Part shown: one piece after another, positions 28,778 to 36,904 of the stretch | Numbering within the stretch: the first letter of the stretch is position 1 | Layout: each line of letters opens with the position of its first letter | DNA from: Bog-756 sp963828385 | Lineage (GTDB): Bacteria; Actinomycetota; Acidimicrobiia; Acidimicrobiales; RAAP-2 | Direction of reading: 5' to 3' | DNA: 64,000 bases | Assembly (NCBI GenBank): GCA_963828385.1 | Contig: CAWHEF010000002.1 | Span: 930,001 to 994,000 of the forward strand | The notes under the pieces: model-generated | Database searches by the model: none | Told to the model about the DNA's origin: nothing | What the model saw: only the letters and a program-made list of their open reading frames with translations | Translations under genes and position numbers: made by a program

Positions 28778-31390
28778 ATGCGTTCGGACGCCGCAGCGGT
28801 GGCCTCACCGCCCGCCGAACGCGTTCGGGTGACCGCGGCTGCCGGGGGCACCGGTCGGTCGCTGTCGGGATGTGCATGCCGCCATCCGGGCCTGGTCGCC
28901 CTCGTCGGGTACCTGGTGTTGGCTGTCGGCTTCTTCTGGCCCGGGTTGCTCCCTGGCCATACCGTCTCGGCGGCCGACTACCTGTGGAACGCGGCCCCCT
29001 GGAACACAGCGGTACCGAGCGGGGTACCGGTCCACGGCTTGCACCCGCTCATCGTCGGGTCCAATCCACAACTGGTTGACGGCGTCACCGTGTTCGAGCC
29101 GTTCCTGCAGTACACGAGCTCGCAGCTTCCCCATGTCCCTTTGTGGGACCCCTACATCATGGGCGGGATGCCCTACCTGGCCGACATGCAGTCGGCAATC
29201 TTCTCACCGTTCAGCCTGCCGGCGTACTTCCTTCCCTTCTGGTGGTCCCTCGGCGTCATCGCCGTCATGAAGGTGGTCGTGGCGGCGACGGGCACCTACC
29301 TGCTCGGACGCGCCCTCAAGATGGGTGTTGCCGGTGCATTCCTCGCTGGGCTCGTGTTCGGCTTCGGGCTGTTCATGGTGGCGTGGATCCCCTGGCCTCT
29401 CACCAACGTCTTCCCACTGATCCCCTGGATGCTGGTGGCCACCGAACGGTTGGTTCGCCGACCAGGGGTGCTGCCCGCTGCTGCCCTTTCCGTCCTGGTG
29501 GCACTCCAGTTCTTTGGGGGACATCCCGAATCGAGCGTCTACGCGATCCTTGCCACCCTCGGCTACTTCGTCCTTCGACTGTTGCAGGGAGCAGGAGGAG
29601 GCGTCGTTGCCTCCGTGACAGCGGCGGGCTCCCGCGGAAGGGATCGGCTCCGAGCTCTGGCGGCCACGGTGCCGCGACCCGTGATCGCTCTCGTCATCGC
29701 ACTGGGGATCGGCACCGTGTTGGCCGCAGTGGCCATCCTTCCCTTCCTGCAGCTGCTCTCGAGCTCCTCTGACCTCAGCTCTCGACCCCGTTCCGGGGTC
29801 CACATCGCGCTGCGTTACGTGTTGGCTGCATTCTTTCCGTCCTACTACCCCAACACCTTCGTCATCACGACGGCGTTCTACGCCGGGGCGTTGCCGATCA
29901 TGCTCAGCGTGTTCGCTCTCTTTCGTCCCCGGGTCGAGCGGGTGACGACAGCCATCGTCGCAGTGCTGAGCCTGGTCGTGATCCTGGGGGTCCAGCCGTT
30001 CTTCGGCATCGCCGGAAGAACACCCATCCTCGATGAGACGTATCTCAGTCGCCTGACCATCATCTACCTGATCTGCATCGCGCTCCTCGCCGGCTGGGGC
30101 CTCGACGACCTGCTCCGTCGGCGGCCAAGTCGCCTCCAGATCCGCATCGGGTTGGCGGTGGCGGGGGGGTTGCTTGTGGTTCCGGTGGCCATCGCCGCCG
30201 CCACCGGCAGCATCTCGCTCCGTTTTCTCCGAACCGCCGTTCACATCTCCTGGCTCTTCGGACGGGCGCCCCTGGCGGGTACCTTGCATCAGGTCCCCAT
30301 CATTCGCTTTGCGAACGTGATCGTCTGGGTGACCGTTTGCGTGGCGGCTATCGCGCTGCTGTTGTTGCGCCTTGGGCGCCGACTGTCTCTGCGCGCCTTC
30401 GCCGTTCTCGCCATCGCCCTCGTCGTAGGCGACCTCTTCCAGGCGGGCATCGGGTACAACCCGGCGATCCCCGAGTCCCACGCGATCCAACCGGTGACGG
30501 GCGCCATCCGATACCTGCAGAGGCAGCGGCCGGCTCGTTACGTGGCCGTGACGCCGTACAACACGGTGGTCCCGATCCCGCCGGACGTGAACCTCCGCTA
30601 CGGGCTCTACGATCTCCGCGGCTACGACCTTCCGGTCATCACCCGCTTCGGCAATCTGTGGCAGCGCTACGTGGCCCCTCCCACGCCTCTGCTTCCCCAA
30701 GACACTCCGTCGGTTCCCTTGACTATTGAGAACAGCCTCTTGCCCGCCACCATGAGGGTGCTCTCGCTGTACGGCGTGAGCGACATCCTGGAGCAGAAGA
30801 ACGAGCCACCGCCCAACGTGCCTGGACTGCGAGTCGCCTACGACGGACCGGATGCCACCATCTATGCGAACTCGGACGCCCTTCCGCGGACGTGGCTCGT
30901 CGCCGGACAGCAGATCGTGAAGGATGGCGGTGCAGCGCTCACGCGGATCGGCGCACCTGATTTCGATCCCCGCCGGGTGGCGATCACCGAGCAGGTGCTC
31001 GCCGGAGTTCCACTGGGCTCGTCGGGTCCCGTCGTCCCCGGGCGGGCATCCATCACCAGCTATGCGCCCTCCCGGGTGGCGATCACCGCCCGGGCAGACC
31101 GGAGCTCCCTCCTCGTGCTCTCCGACACCTACTACCGAGGATGGCAGGTGACGGTCAACGGCCGGCCCGAACCCATCCACCAGGTGGACTATCTGCTCCG
31201 CGGCGTGGTGGTGCCGGCCGGCAGGGATCACATCGTCTTCACCTACGACGCGAGCAGCTTCAACAGGGGTTGGGTGGTGAGCCTGGCTGCGGCAGTGCTT
31301 CTGGCCTTGGCCGTGGCCGTGACGCTGGTTCGACGGCGACGCCCTGGGTGCGGGTCGACGGCGACCGGCCGCACCCGCTCCGGCCCGTGA
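28778..31390 (+). CDS. YfhO family membrane protein
   Basis: An intact protein of 870 residues. After a polar N-terminus and helix 1 come GLHPLIVGSNPQLVDGVTVF, the block LWDPYIMGGMPYLADMQSA, then FSPFSLPAYFLPFWW, all typical of YfhO. Twelve or more membrane segments follow. The C-terminal extracytoplasmic domain has VLSDTYYRGWQVTVNGRPEP and ends with a final helix (FNRGWVVSLAAAVLLALAVA). YfhO in Bacillus is needed for glycosylation of lipoteichoic acid; actinobacterial members are thought to be polyprenyl-linked sugar transferases. It closes the plus-strand run of glycan genes and meets the convergent GT2 gene 3 nt later. Confidence 0.85.
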   Translation: MRSDAAAVASPPAERVRVTAAAGGTGRSLSGCACRHPGLVALVGYLVLAVGFFWPGLLPGHTVSAADYLWNAAPWNTAVPSGVPVHGLHPLIVGSNPQLVDGVTVFEPFLQYTSSQLPHVPLWDPYIMGGMPYLADMQSAIFSPFSLPAYFLPFWWSLGVIAVMKVVVAATGTYLLGRALKMGVAGAFLAGLVFGFGLFMVAWIPWPLTNVFPLIPWMLVATERLVRRPGVLPAAALSVLVALQFFGGHPESSVYAILATLGYFVLRLLQGAGGGVVASVTAAGSRGRDRLRALAATVPRPVIALVIALGIGTVLAAVAILPFLQLLSSSSDLSSRPRSGVHIALRYVLAAFFPSYYPNTFVITTAFYAGALPIMLSVFALFRPRVERVTTAIVAVLSLVVILGVQPFFGIAGRTPILDETYLSRLTIIYLICIALLAGWGLDDLLRRRPSRLQIRIGLAVAGGLLVVPVAIAAATGSISLRFLRTAVHISWLFGRAPLAGTLHQVPIIRFANVIVWVTVCVAAIALLLLRLGRRLSLRAFAVLAIALVVGDLFQAGIGYNPAIPESHAIQPVTGAIRYLQRQRPARYVAVTPYNTVVPIPPDVNLRYGLYDLRGYDLPVITRFGNLWQRYVAPPTPLLPQDTPSVPLTIENSLLPATMRVLSLYGVSDILEQKNEPPPNVPGLRVAYDGPDATIYANSDALPRTWLVAGQQIVKDGGAALTRIGAPDFDPRRVAITEQVLAGVPLGSSGPVVPGRASITSYAPSRVAITARADRSSLLVLSDTYYRGWQVTVNGRPEPIHQVDYLLRGVVVPAGRDHIVFTYDASSFNRGWVVSLAAAVLLALAVAVTLVRRRRPGCGSTATGRTRSGP

Positions 31391-31393
31391 GCG

Positions 31394-32176
31394 CTACGAG
31401 GCGATCTCTTCCTGAGTCGTCTCCGAAGCCCATTTCTGCCGGGGATGCTTCGCCAGAGCTGCCGCCCGGCGAACGTTCCTTCGGGCAGCCAGCAGCTCTC
31501 CCACCACCGGGACCAAGGTATTGCGAATAGACAGTCGTGAGTCGGGCCGGTTGCTCCAGTCGATGCCGATCTCGGTTACCTGATAGCCGAGCATGCGTGC
31601 CATGGCGAGTGCCTCGGCGTCGAATGCCCACCCATCCAATTGCGCCGCACGGAACACGTCTTCGGCGCAGTCGGCGCGCCACAGCTTGAATCCACAGTAG
31701 ATATCCCGCGGGAGCGGGCCGAGGGCTAGGCGGGTCAAGGCGATGAACCCCACGCTCATGATGCGCCGTCGTATGGCCTGCTTCTGCTCGACCTCGGCTC
31801 CGGGGCTGAGCCGTGAGCCCACCACGACCTGAGCCTCCGCTGCCGCCAGTTCCATACGCGGGAGGGAGCTCAACGACGTCACGCAGTCGGCGTCGCACAT
31901 GAGGCGCAGATCGCCTTCGGCTTCCATCATCCCTCGACGGATCGAGAACCCCTTACCGCGATTCACCGCGTTGCGGAGCACACGAACTCGTTTCCCGTCC
32001 ACGAACGGGGCGGCGTGCTCGAGCGTCCCGTCGGTGCTGGCGTTGTCGACGACGATGATCTCCCATTCTCCATCTCGATCATCGAGCAGGGACGTGGCGG
32101 TCGTGAGAATCCGTCCGATCCACTGTTCCTCGTTGAGAACCGGAATGATGATCGACAGCGACGGGGAATCTGGCAT
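31394..32176 (-). CDS. GT2 family glycosyltransferase (DPM/ALG5-like)
   Basis: A 260-residue protein with a single GT2 domain. SLSIIIPVLNEEQWIGRIL, IVVDNASTDGTLEHA and NRGKGFSIRRGMMEAEG lead to LMCDADCVTSL, the DxD-type metal site. VVGSRLSPGA and DIYCGFKLWRADCAEDVF are seen in polyprenyl-phosphate glucosyl/mannosyl synthases. It lacks C-terminal membrane helices, so it is probably a peripheral enzyme that makes polyprenyl-phosphate sugar from a nucleotide donor. Such donors are what the GT-C and YfhO proteins upstream would use. The start ATG 32176 follows a TACAAT box by 7 nt. Confidence 0.88.
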   Translation of the reverse strand: MPDSPSLSIIIPVLNEEQWIGRILTTATSLLDDRDGEWEIIVVDNASTDGTLEHAAPFVDGKRVRVLRNAVNRGKGFSIRRGMMEAEGDLRLMCDADCVTSLSSLPRMELAAAEAQVVVGSRLSPGAEVEQKQAIRRRIMSVGFIALTRLALGPLPRDIYCGFKLWRADCAEDVFRAAQLDGWAFDAEALAMARMLGYQVTEIGIDWSNRPDSRLSIRNTLVPVVGELLAARRNVRRAAALAKHPRQKWASETTQEEIAS

Positions 32177-32183
32177 CCGTTGG

Positions 32184-32189
32184 ATTGTA
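32184..32189 (-). promoter_or_regulatory. -10 box TACAAT, leaderless start for GT2 gene
   Basis: TACAAT on the minus strand ends 7 nt before ATG 32176. The surrounding 40 bp are AT-richer than the window average. Confidence 0.55.
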
Positions 32190-32275
32190 TGGCACTTAAA
32201 AACACCTGAGACGGACCACAGGTACGACCACTCCCTCCGGCGCCACCGTCAAGGGTGCCGAACCTGGCGCCGCCC

Positions 32276-32776
32276 TCAGAGGCCGAGGGTTGCCGCCACA
32301 TCGTTGAGGCGCCTCCAGAGTCGGCGTTCTCCGAGGTCGTGAAAGTCGAAGTGGCGGTAGAACCGGGCCGCGTCGTCGTCGATTGCATCGACGACCACGG
32401 CGCGTGCACCGAATTCGTGTCCACCCCGGACGCAGCGACTCAGAGCGTCGACAAGCAGGTGGCCGCCCAGATGGCGTCCCTGTTCGCTGCGGTCTAGGGC
32501 GAGTCGGGCCAAGAGGACGACAGGGATGGGATCGGGCATGCCTCTGCGAAGGCGGGATGGCGTTTGCTCGTGGACGACTGCACTCATCGCGATCGCGTAA
32601 TAGCCAACGACTCGGTTACCTCGCTGAAGGACGTACGTTGCCGCAGTCCCGGCCTCTGAAGCGATCCACGCGGAGTGATGGAGCCATCGATCGAGGGCAG
32701 GGCTTCCCGATCGGAAATCTTCGAGGCGGTGGGAGAAGGAGAGAAGCGCGACTGGTTGGAGCGCCTCGGCGCTCAC
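32276..32776 (-). CDS. GNAT acetyltransferase toxin (TacT/AtaT type)
   Basis: A 166-residue GNAT-fold protein. FRSGSPALDRWLHHSAW is the N-terminal block of toxin-type GNATs, VVLLARLALDRSEQGRHLG carries the acetyl-CoA pyrophosphate-binding loop (Q-x-x-G-x-x-G variant), and FYRHFDF holds the C-terminal catalytic tyrosine region. Toxins of this group acetylate the amino group of charged tRNAs and stop translation. The start ATG 32776 overlaps the stop of the antitoxin gene (ATGA), the standard two-gene layout. Length and partner support the call; target tRNA unknown. Confidence 0.88.
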   Translation of the reverse strand: MSAEALQPVALLSFSHRLEDFRSGSPALDRWLHHSAWIASEAGTAATYVLQRGNRVVGYYAIAMSAVVHEQTPSRLRRGMPDPIPVVLLARLALDRSEQGRHLGGHLLVDALSRCVRGGHEFGARAVVVDAIDDDAARFYRHFDFHDLGERRLWRRLNDVAATLGL

Positions 32777-33060
32777 CGAGGCGGGATCGGACTCGGTTGC
32801 TCCGTATACCGTCGAAGTGTCGGCATCGGCTCGACTGGCGAGTCCAACGCGGTAACGAAACGCTCGAATGCCGCAGTCTTGAGCGCGACTCGGCCGGCCC
32901 GGTCGAGCACCTCTTCGGCTCGCTCAGTTGCAGCAGCGAGAAGGAAGCCGGTCAAGCTCTCGCCGTTCGCATCGGCTGCGGCCCGGATCCGAGCCTCTTG
33001 CTCAGGGTCGACCCGGACGTTGATACGTCCCATGCCTCGATGGCGCTTGACGGTGTCCAT
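32773..33060 (-). CDS. DUF1778 ribbon-helix-helix antitoxin (TacA type)
   Basis: A 95-residue protein from ATG 33060. INVRVDPEQEARIRAAADAN is the beta strand plus first helix of a ribbon-helix-helix DNA-binding domain and LTGFLLAAATERAEEVLDR the second helix, matching the DUF1778 family. The C-terminal half, ending with a proline-rich tail, would wrap and block the GNAT toxin. An upstream in-frame start at 33108 exists, but 33060 follows TACACT by 7 nt and is preferred. The protein should repress its own operon through sites near the -10 box, where GTAC repeats occur (GTACGTACC and GAGTACAC). Confidence 0.88.
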   Translation of the reverse strand: MDTVKRHRGMGRINVRVDPEQEARIRAAADANGESLTGFLLAAATERAEEVLDRAGRVALKTAAFERFVTALDSPVEPMPTLRRYTEQPSPIPPR

Positions 33061-33067
33061 GGGCCCA

Positions 33068-33073
33068 AGTGTA
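33068..33073 (-). promoter_or_regulatory. -10 box TACACT with GTAC-rich operator region
   Basis: TACACT on the minus strand ends 7 nt before ATG 33060. Just upstream three GTAC tetramers occur within 21 bp, a plausible binding region for the ribbon-helix-helix antitoxin. Confidence 0.5.
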
Positions 33074-33162
33074 CTCACTCGGTACGTACAAGAACGCACA
33101 GGGCGCATGTTCTGTGCTCTGCGGAACGGTTCGATCCCGAGCGTCTTTGTGACCGCGCCCCG

Positions 33163-34419
33163 TCAGGCGGAAGCCAGGCTCTCGGCCGGGATCGGTTCTG
33201 GTATGGGATCTGGTGGTAGGAGCTCGGTGGGACGGTCCGGCACACCGTCGGCGGAGGGGCACCAGCCGGGCCCGCGGACCACATACGAGATCCGGTCCCG
33301 CCAGCTCGTGGCTCCGGCCACGTCGGCCAGCATGGAGCGGAACTCGTGGGTGGCGATCCGGGCCGGGTTGAACGTCTTGATGTCCGTGGTCAGCCCATAG
33401 ACGGCCGGCTCTCCTTCGGGCTCGAACGTACCGAAGAGGCGATCCCAAATGATGAGGATGCTGCCGTGGTTGCGGTCGAGGTACCGCCGGTTGGAGCCGT
33501 GGTGCACGCGGTGGTGGGAGGGGGTGTTGAGCACGGCCTCGGGCGGCCCCAGCCGCCCGATCGTCTCGGTGTGGATCCAGAATTGGTAGAGCAGGTTGAC
33601 GCCGCGGGCAGTCGCCACTAGCTCGGGGGAGAGCCCGAACAGGCACAGCACTCCGTAGGGGAGCGAGACGGTGACGGCATCGGCCACCGGCTGGCGGAGC
33701 GCTGTCGACAGGTTGTAGCGCTCGCTCGAGTGGTGGACGACGTGAGTGGCCCACAGCGCCCTGCTCTCGTGGCTCAGACGGTGGTTCCAGTAGTACAGGA
33801 AGTCCCAGCCGAAGACGGCGAGAAGGATGGTTACCGGCCCGATCGTCCGCTCGGGGAGGAGCCGGTGGCGCCAGAAGTTCTTCGGCGTGAGCACCGACCA
33901 CCAGGTCGACGCCGCCGCCACCCCACCGGCCACGACGGCGGTCACCCCGCCCACCTGTGCGATCTGCCGGGCGAGGGAGGGTGCACGCCGGTCGGATCGG
34001 TCGCCGCCCTCGGGCACGATCGGGTCGACTCCGTCGTCCCTCGGCGAACGGCCCGACTGCGGGCTGGAAGCCGTTCGGCCCACGGCGTCGGCCAGGGTGG
34101 TCACGGCGATGGCACCCGCCGCCGTTGCCACCACCGCCTTGCCCCAACGGCCACGTCCGGGGGTGAACGGCTGGAGCAGGCGGGAGACCACGAGGGGAAC
34201 GAACAGGCTCCCGGTGCCCATGACAAGGCTGGCTACCGAGTCCCGCCTCTCGAAGTCGCCAGCGGCCGGCCCACTGCGGCGGGCCCGCCGTCTGAGCACG
34301 GCGGCCTCTGCCACCATCGCCCCGAAGTAGAACGGGATGGCGAGGACGGTGAGATCGGGCAGCGCCGAGCGCGGAGAATGGCGGCCACTCATCACCACAG
34401 TCTGTACCCGCTGCGACAC
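33163..34419 (-). CDS. Fatty acid hydroxylase / sterol desaturase family membrane protein
   Basis: A 418-residue integral membrane protein. The di-iron histidine clusters are visible: WNHRLSHE (HxxxH), THVVHHS (HxxHH) and HHRVHHGSN (HxxHH), in the order of the fatty acid hydroxylase superfamily. Four or more membrane segments flank them, and a polar loop near residue 110-150 is unusually long. These enzymes insert oxygen or a double bond in lipids using O2. It lies 15 nt after the acyl-CoA dehydrogenase stop, so the two probably form an operon in lipid metabolism. Exact substrate unknown. Confidence 0.88.
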   Translation of the reverse strand: MSQRVQTVVMSGRHSPRSALPDLTVLAIPFYFGAMVAEAAVLRRRARRSGPAAGDFERRDSVASLVMGTGSLFVPLVVSRLLQPFTPGRGRWGKAVVATAAGAIAVTTLADAVGRTASSPQSGRSPRDDGVDPIVPEGGDRSDRRAPSLARQIAQVGGVTAVVAGGVAAASTWWSVLTPKNFWRHRLLPERTIGPVTILLAVFGWDFLYYWNHRLSHESRALWATHVVHHSSERYNLSTALRQPVADAVTVSLPYGVLCLFGLSPELVATARGVNLLYQFWIHTETIGRLGPPEAVLNTPSHHRVHHGSNRRYLDRNHGSILIIWDRLFGTFEPEGEPAVYGLTTDIKTFNPARIATHEFRSMLADVAGATSWRDRISYVVRGPGWCPSADGVPDRPTELLPPDPIPEPIPAESLASA

Positions 34420-34434
34420 CCGGTGCCCCAGTGA

Positions 34435-35667
34435 TCAGCCAGCAGCCGGGGACTTGGGCTCCTTGGGCAGCCCCAGGACCCGCTCACCCACGATGTTCCG
34501 TTGGATCTCGGCCGTACCACCCCAGATGGTCTCGGAGCGGGAGAAGAAGAACGACGCCTGCAGATCGCTGACCGGGTAGTCGTCCCGTCCCCGCTTCATC
34601 CGCACGTCGACGATGTCGGTCGGGTCGCCGGTGAGGATCTGCCCGTCCATGCCGAGGATGTCGATGGCCAGATCCATCGTGGCCTGGTGATGCTCGGACC
34701 AGAACATCTTGTTGCAGGCGCCGAGGGCGGCGGCGTGGTGGGTTCCGTTGAGCGAGTCGGTGAGGGCCCGGTAGCCGTTGATCTGCATGATCTTGACGTT
34801 CGACCAGGCCTTGGCCAGGCCCTGGCGGACCAGCGGGTCGGAGGCCTTGTTGTGCTTCCTGGCGTCGTCGATGATCTGGTCGAGCTCACGCTGGAACCGC
34901 CGGTACCCGGTAGTGGCCGAGGTCCCGCGCTCGAAGCCCAGGGTGGTCATGGCCACCTTCCACCCGTTGTTGACCCCGCCGACCACATTCTCCTTCGGGC
35001 ATCGGGCGTTGGTGATGAAGATCTCGTTGAAGTCGGCGCTGCCGTCGACTTGGGCGATGGGCCTCACCTCGATCCCGTCCTGGTTCATGGGCACGAGCAG
35101 GTAGGAGATGCCAGCGTGCTTGGGGGAGTCGGGGTCGGTGCGAGCCAGGAGGAAGATGTAGTCGGCGAACTGGGCCTGGGTGGTCCACACCTTCTGGCCG
35201 TTGATCACCCACTCTTCGCCGTCGAGCTCTGCCCTTGTCTTGAGCGACGCCAGGTCGCTGCCGGCATCGGGCTCGGAGAAGCCCTGGCACCAGGAGATGG
35301 TGCCGTTCAAAATGCCCGGGATGAACTGCTGCTTCTGCTCCTCTGATCCCCACTGGAGGATGGTCGGCCCGACGAGCGTGTCACCGAAGAAGTCGGCACG
35401 GAGCGGGGCCTGCACCCGGGCGAACTCTTCGTTCAGGACCACCGCTTCCATGAGGGAGAGGCCCTTGCCCCCGTACTCCTTCGGCCACGACGCGCAGATC
35501 CAGCCGCCGGCGAACAGCTTCTTCGTCCACTCCTGGTTGAACTCTCGCTTCTCCTCCTTCGACATGGAGAAGCCAGGCGTGCCCCAGCCTTCGGGCAGGT
35601 TCTCGTCCAACCACTGGCGGATCTCCTTCCGAAACGGCTCGGTCTCGGGCGGATAGCGAAGATCCAT
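34435..35667 (-). CDS. Acyl-CoA dehydrogenase
   Basis: A 410-residue soluble flavoprotein of normal length. The N-terminal alpha domain is followed by WCQGFSEPDAGSDLASLKTR, the ACAD signature that binds FAD and substrate, VINGQKVWTTQAQFADYIF, and the C-terminal FFFSRSETIWGGTAEIQRNI signature. It oxidises an acyl-CoA to the trans-2-enoyl-CoA. The sequence looks like the large actinobacterial ACAD groups active on sterols or long and branched chains. ATG 35667 follows a TAGTCT box by 6 nt. The hydroxylase gene follows in the same operon. Confidence 0.92.
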   Translation of the reverse strand: MDLRYPPETEPFRKEIRQWLDENLPEGWGTPGFSMSKEEKREFNQEWTKKLFAGGWICASWPKEYGGKGLSLMEAVVLNEEFARVQAPLRADFFGDTLVGPTILQWGSEEQKQQFIPGILNGTISWCQGFSEPDAGSDLASLKTRAELDGEEWVINGQKVWTTQAQFADYIFLLARTDPDSPKHAGISYLLVPMNQDGIEVRPIAQVDGSADFNEIFITNARCPKENVVGGVNNGWKVAMTTLGFERGTSATTGYRRFQRELDQIIDDARKHNKASDPLVRQGLAKAWSNVKIMQINGYRALTDSLNGTHHAAALGACNKMFWSEHHQATMDLAIDILGMDGQILTGDPTDIVDVRMKRGRDDYPVSDLQASFFFSRSETIWGGTAEIQRNIVGERVLGLPKEPKSPAAG

Positions 35668-35673
35668 GGCTCG

Positions 35674-35679
35674 AGACTA
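35674..35679 (-). promoter_or_regulatory. -10 box TAGTCT, leaderless start for ACAD gene
   Basis: TAGTCT on the minus strand ends 6 nt before ATG 35667. Confidence 0.5.
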
Positions 35680-35905
35680 CCAACCGGGCTTCGGACGCTT
35701 GTCTCCTGGAGAAGGCGCATCTGGCACCGCTACGTGGCCCGTCGCGTCGTCAGGGTTGGGGCTCCCAGCCAGAGGCCATCGTGACCCCACGAACCACGAC
35801 GAAGGGGATCTCGGCACGCCGTGGCGGCGCCAGCGAAACCATTCGGGCTCGCCATCCGCCGACGAACGGACCCTGGCCGAGTTGCACAAGTGTCACTCTT
35901 CGCAG

Positions 35906-35933
35906 TTGACAGAGCATTCTGAGTGGTTATTCT
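35906..35933 (+). promoter_or_regulatory. Consensus promoter: TTGACA, 16 bp, TATTCT
   Basis: A perfect -35 hexamer TTGACA (35906-35911) is followed after 16 bp by TATTCT (35928-35933). GTG 35940 begins 6 nt later, so the transcript is probably leaderless. This is the best vegetative promoter match I see in the window. The rest of the 272-bp gap back to 35668 holds the TAGTCT box of the divergent gene and nothing else I recognise. Confidence 0.75.
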
Positions 35934-35939
35934 GGAACC

Positions 35940-36815
35940 GTGTTTGAGGGGCACTCAGACGTGGTGGCGGACGCCAGCGAACTGACGTCGCGTCGTCCCA
36001 CCCGATTGCGGCGACTCGTGGTGGTCGTGCTCGGCTGCGCGTGCGGGGTGTTCGCCGCCATCGTGCTCACTACCCTTTTCTCGGGGTCGGCCGGTGCCGC
36101 CGCACCTCCTAGCCCGAACGGAGCCGTTGGGGGCATCCCGACAACCGTGGCGCCTGTCACCCAACCGGTCGTGAACGACGCCGCTAACGCCGCCAACCCC
36201 GTGATCCAGCCTGTCCAACCCGTGGTCAACGATCTGTCCACAACCACGGCTCCGGTGGTCCAGCCGGTGACGAACGATCTGGCCCCCCTGACCTCCCCAA
36301 CAGCCGGCGCGGTGAATGGCGCGCTCGGGCAGGTTGCGACCGGTCTCGGTGGAGCCCTCCCGTCACCTCTCGGGACGCTTGGCGCCGGCCAGCTCGCAGG
36401 GTCGCGGCTCCTTCCCGCTCCCGCTCCCGCGCCCGCCGGTCTGCCGCCGACGGTCGTCGGGCCACAGGTCGGCTGGCCAGGACCCGTCGGCCAAGCCCGA
36501 AATCTTTCCTCGCCCGCGCACTCGTTGTCCGGTGCGAACGCCGCCGCCGACGGACGCGGCGGCCCGGCGGCCACCGGCACAGCTGGCGCCGGTGGCTCGG
36601 GTGGTCCGCCGGCACCGGGTCGTCCTACTCCGCTTTCTCCGCTCATCCCGAATGGCACCTCCGACGTCTCTTCGGGGACGCACGGGAGCAATCTGCCCGT
36701 GAACCTTCCTCCAGCGGCCCTGCTGCTGCCTGGGCTTCTGGGTTTGGGGCTCGTTCTCCGGCGCCGCCGGGGGCTGCCGCTCGTCGTGCTTCCGAGGTTC
36801 GTTCCTCCTGGGTAG
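35940..36815 (+). CDS. Exported, membrane-anchored low-complexity protein
   Basis: A 291-residue protein. A basic stretch (RRPTRLRR) precedes one hydrophobic segment at about residues 24-46, acting as signal or anchor. The exposed part is rich in Pro, Ala, Val and Asn and repeats QPVVND/QPVTND three times near residues 62-112. The end has a hydrophobic helix LLLPGLLGLGLVL followed by RRRRG, like a cell-surface retention signal, though no LPxTG motif is present. No enzymatic domain is visible. GTG 35940 is fixed by the promoter; GTG 35961 is an alternative. It probably lies in the cell envelope. It precedes another low-complexity exported protein. Confidence 0.7.
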   Translation: MFEGHSDVVADASELTSRRPTRLRRLVVVVLGCACGVFAAIVLTTLFSGSAGAAAPPSPNGAVGGIPTTVAPVTQPVVNDAANAANPVIQPVQPVVNDLSTTTAPVVQPVTNDLAPLTSPTAGAVNGALGQVATGLGGALPSPLGTLGAGQLAGSRLLPAPAPAPAGLPPTVVGPQVGWPGPVGQARNLSSPAHSLSGANAAADGRGGPAATGTAGAGGSGGPPAPGRPTPLSPLIPNGTSDVSSGTHGSNLPVNLPPAALLLPGLLGLGLVLRRRRGLPLVVLPRFVPPG

Positions 36816-36904
36816 TCGTCACCGCTGATCCATGCGGGCTGGCCGATCTCGCGGCCGGCACTGAATGACGACAAGACAACCCAACTCAGAAGGAGTGAAC
36901 TTCT

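Noticed and set aside
29204..31231. Minus-strand open frame of 675 codons
   Set aside because: Antisense to the intact YfhO-like gene and without hydrophobic or motif structure.
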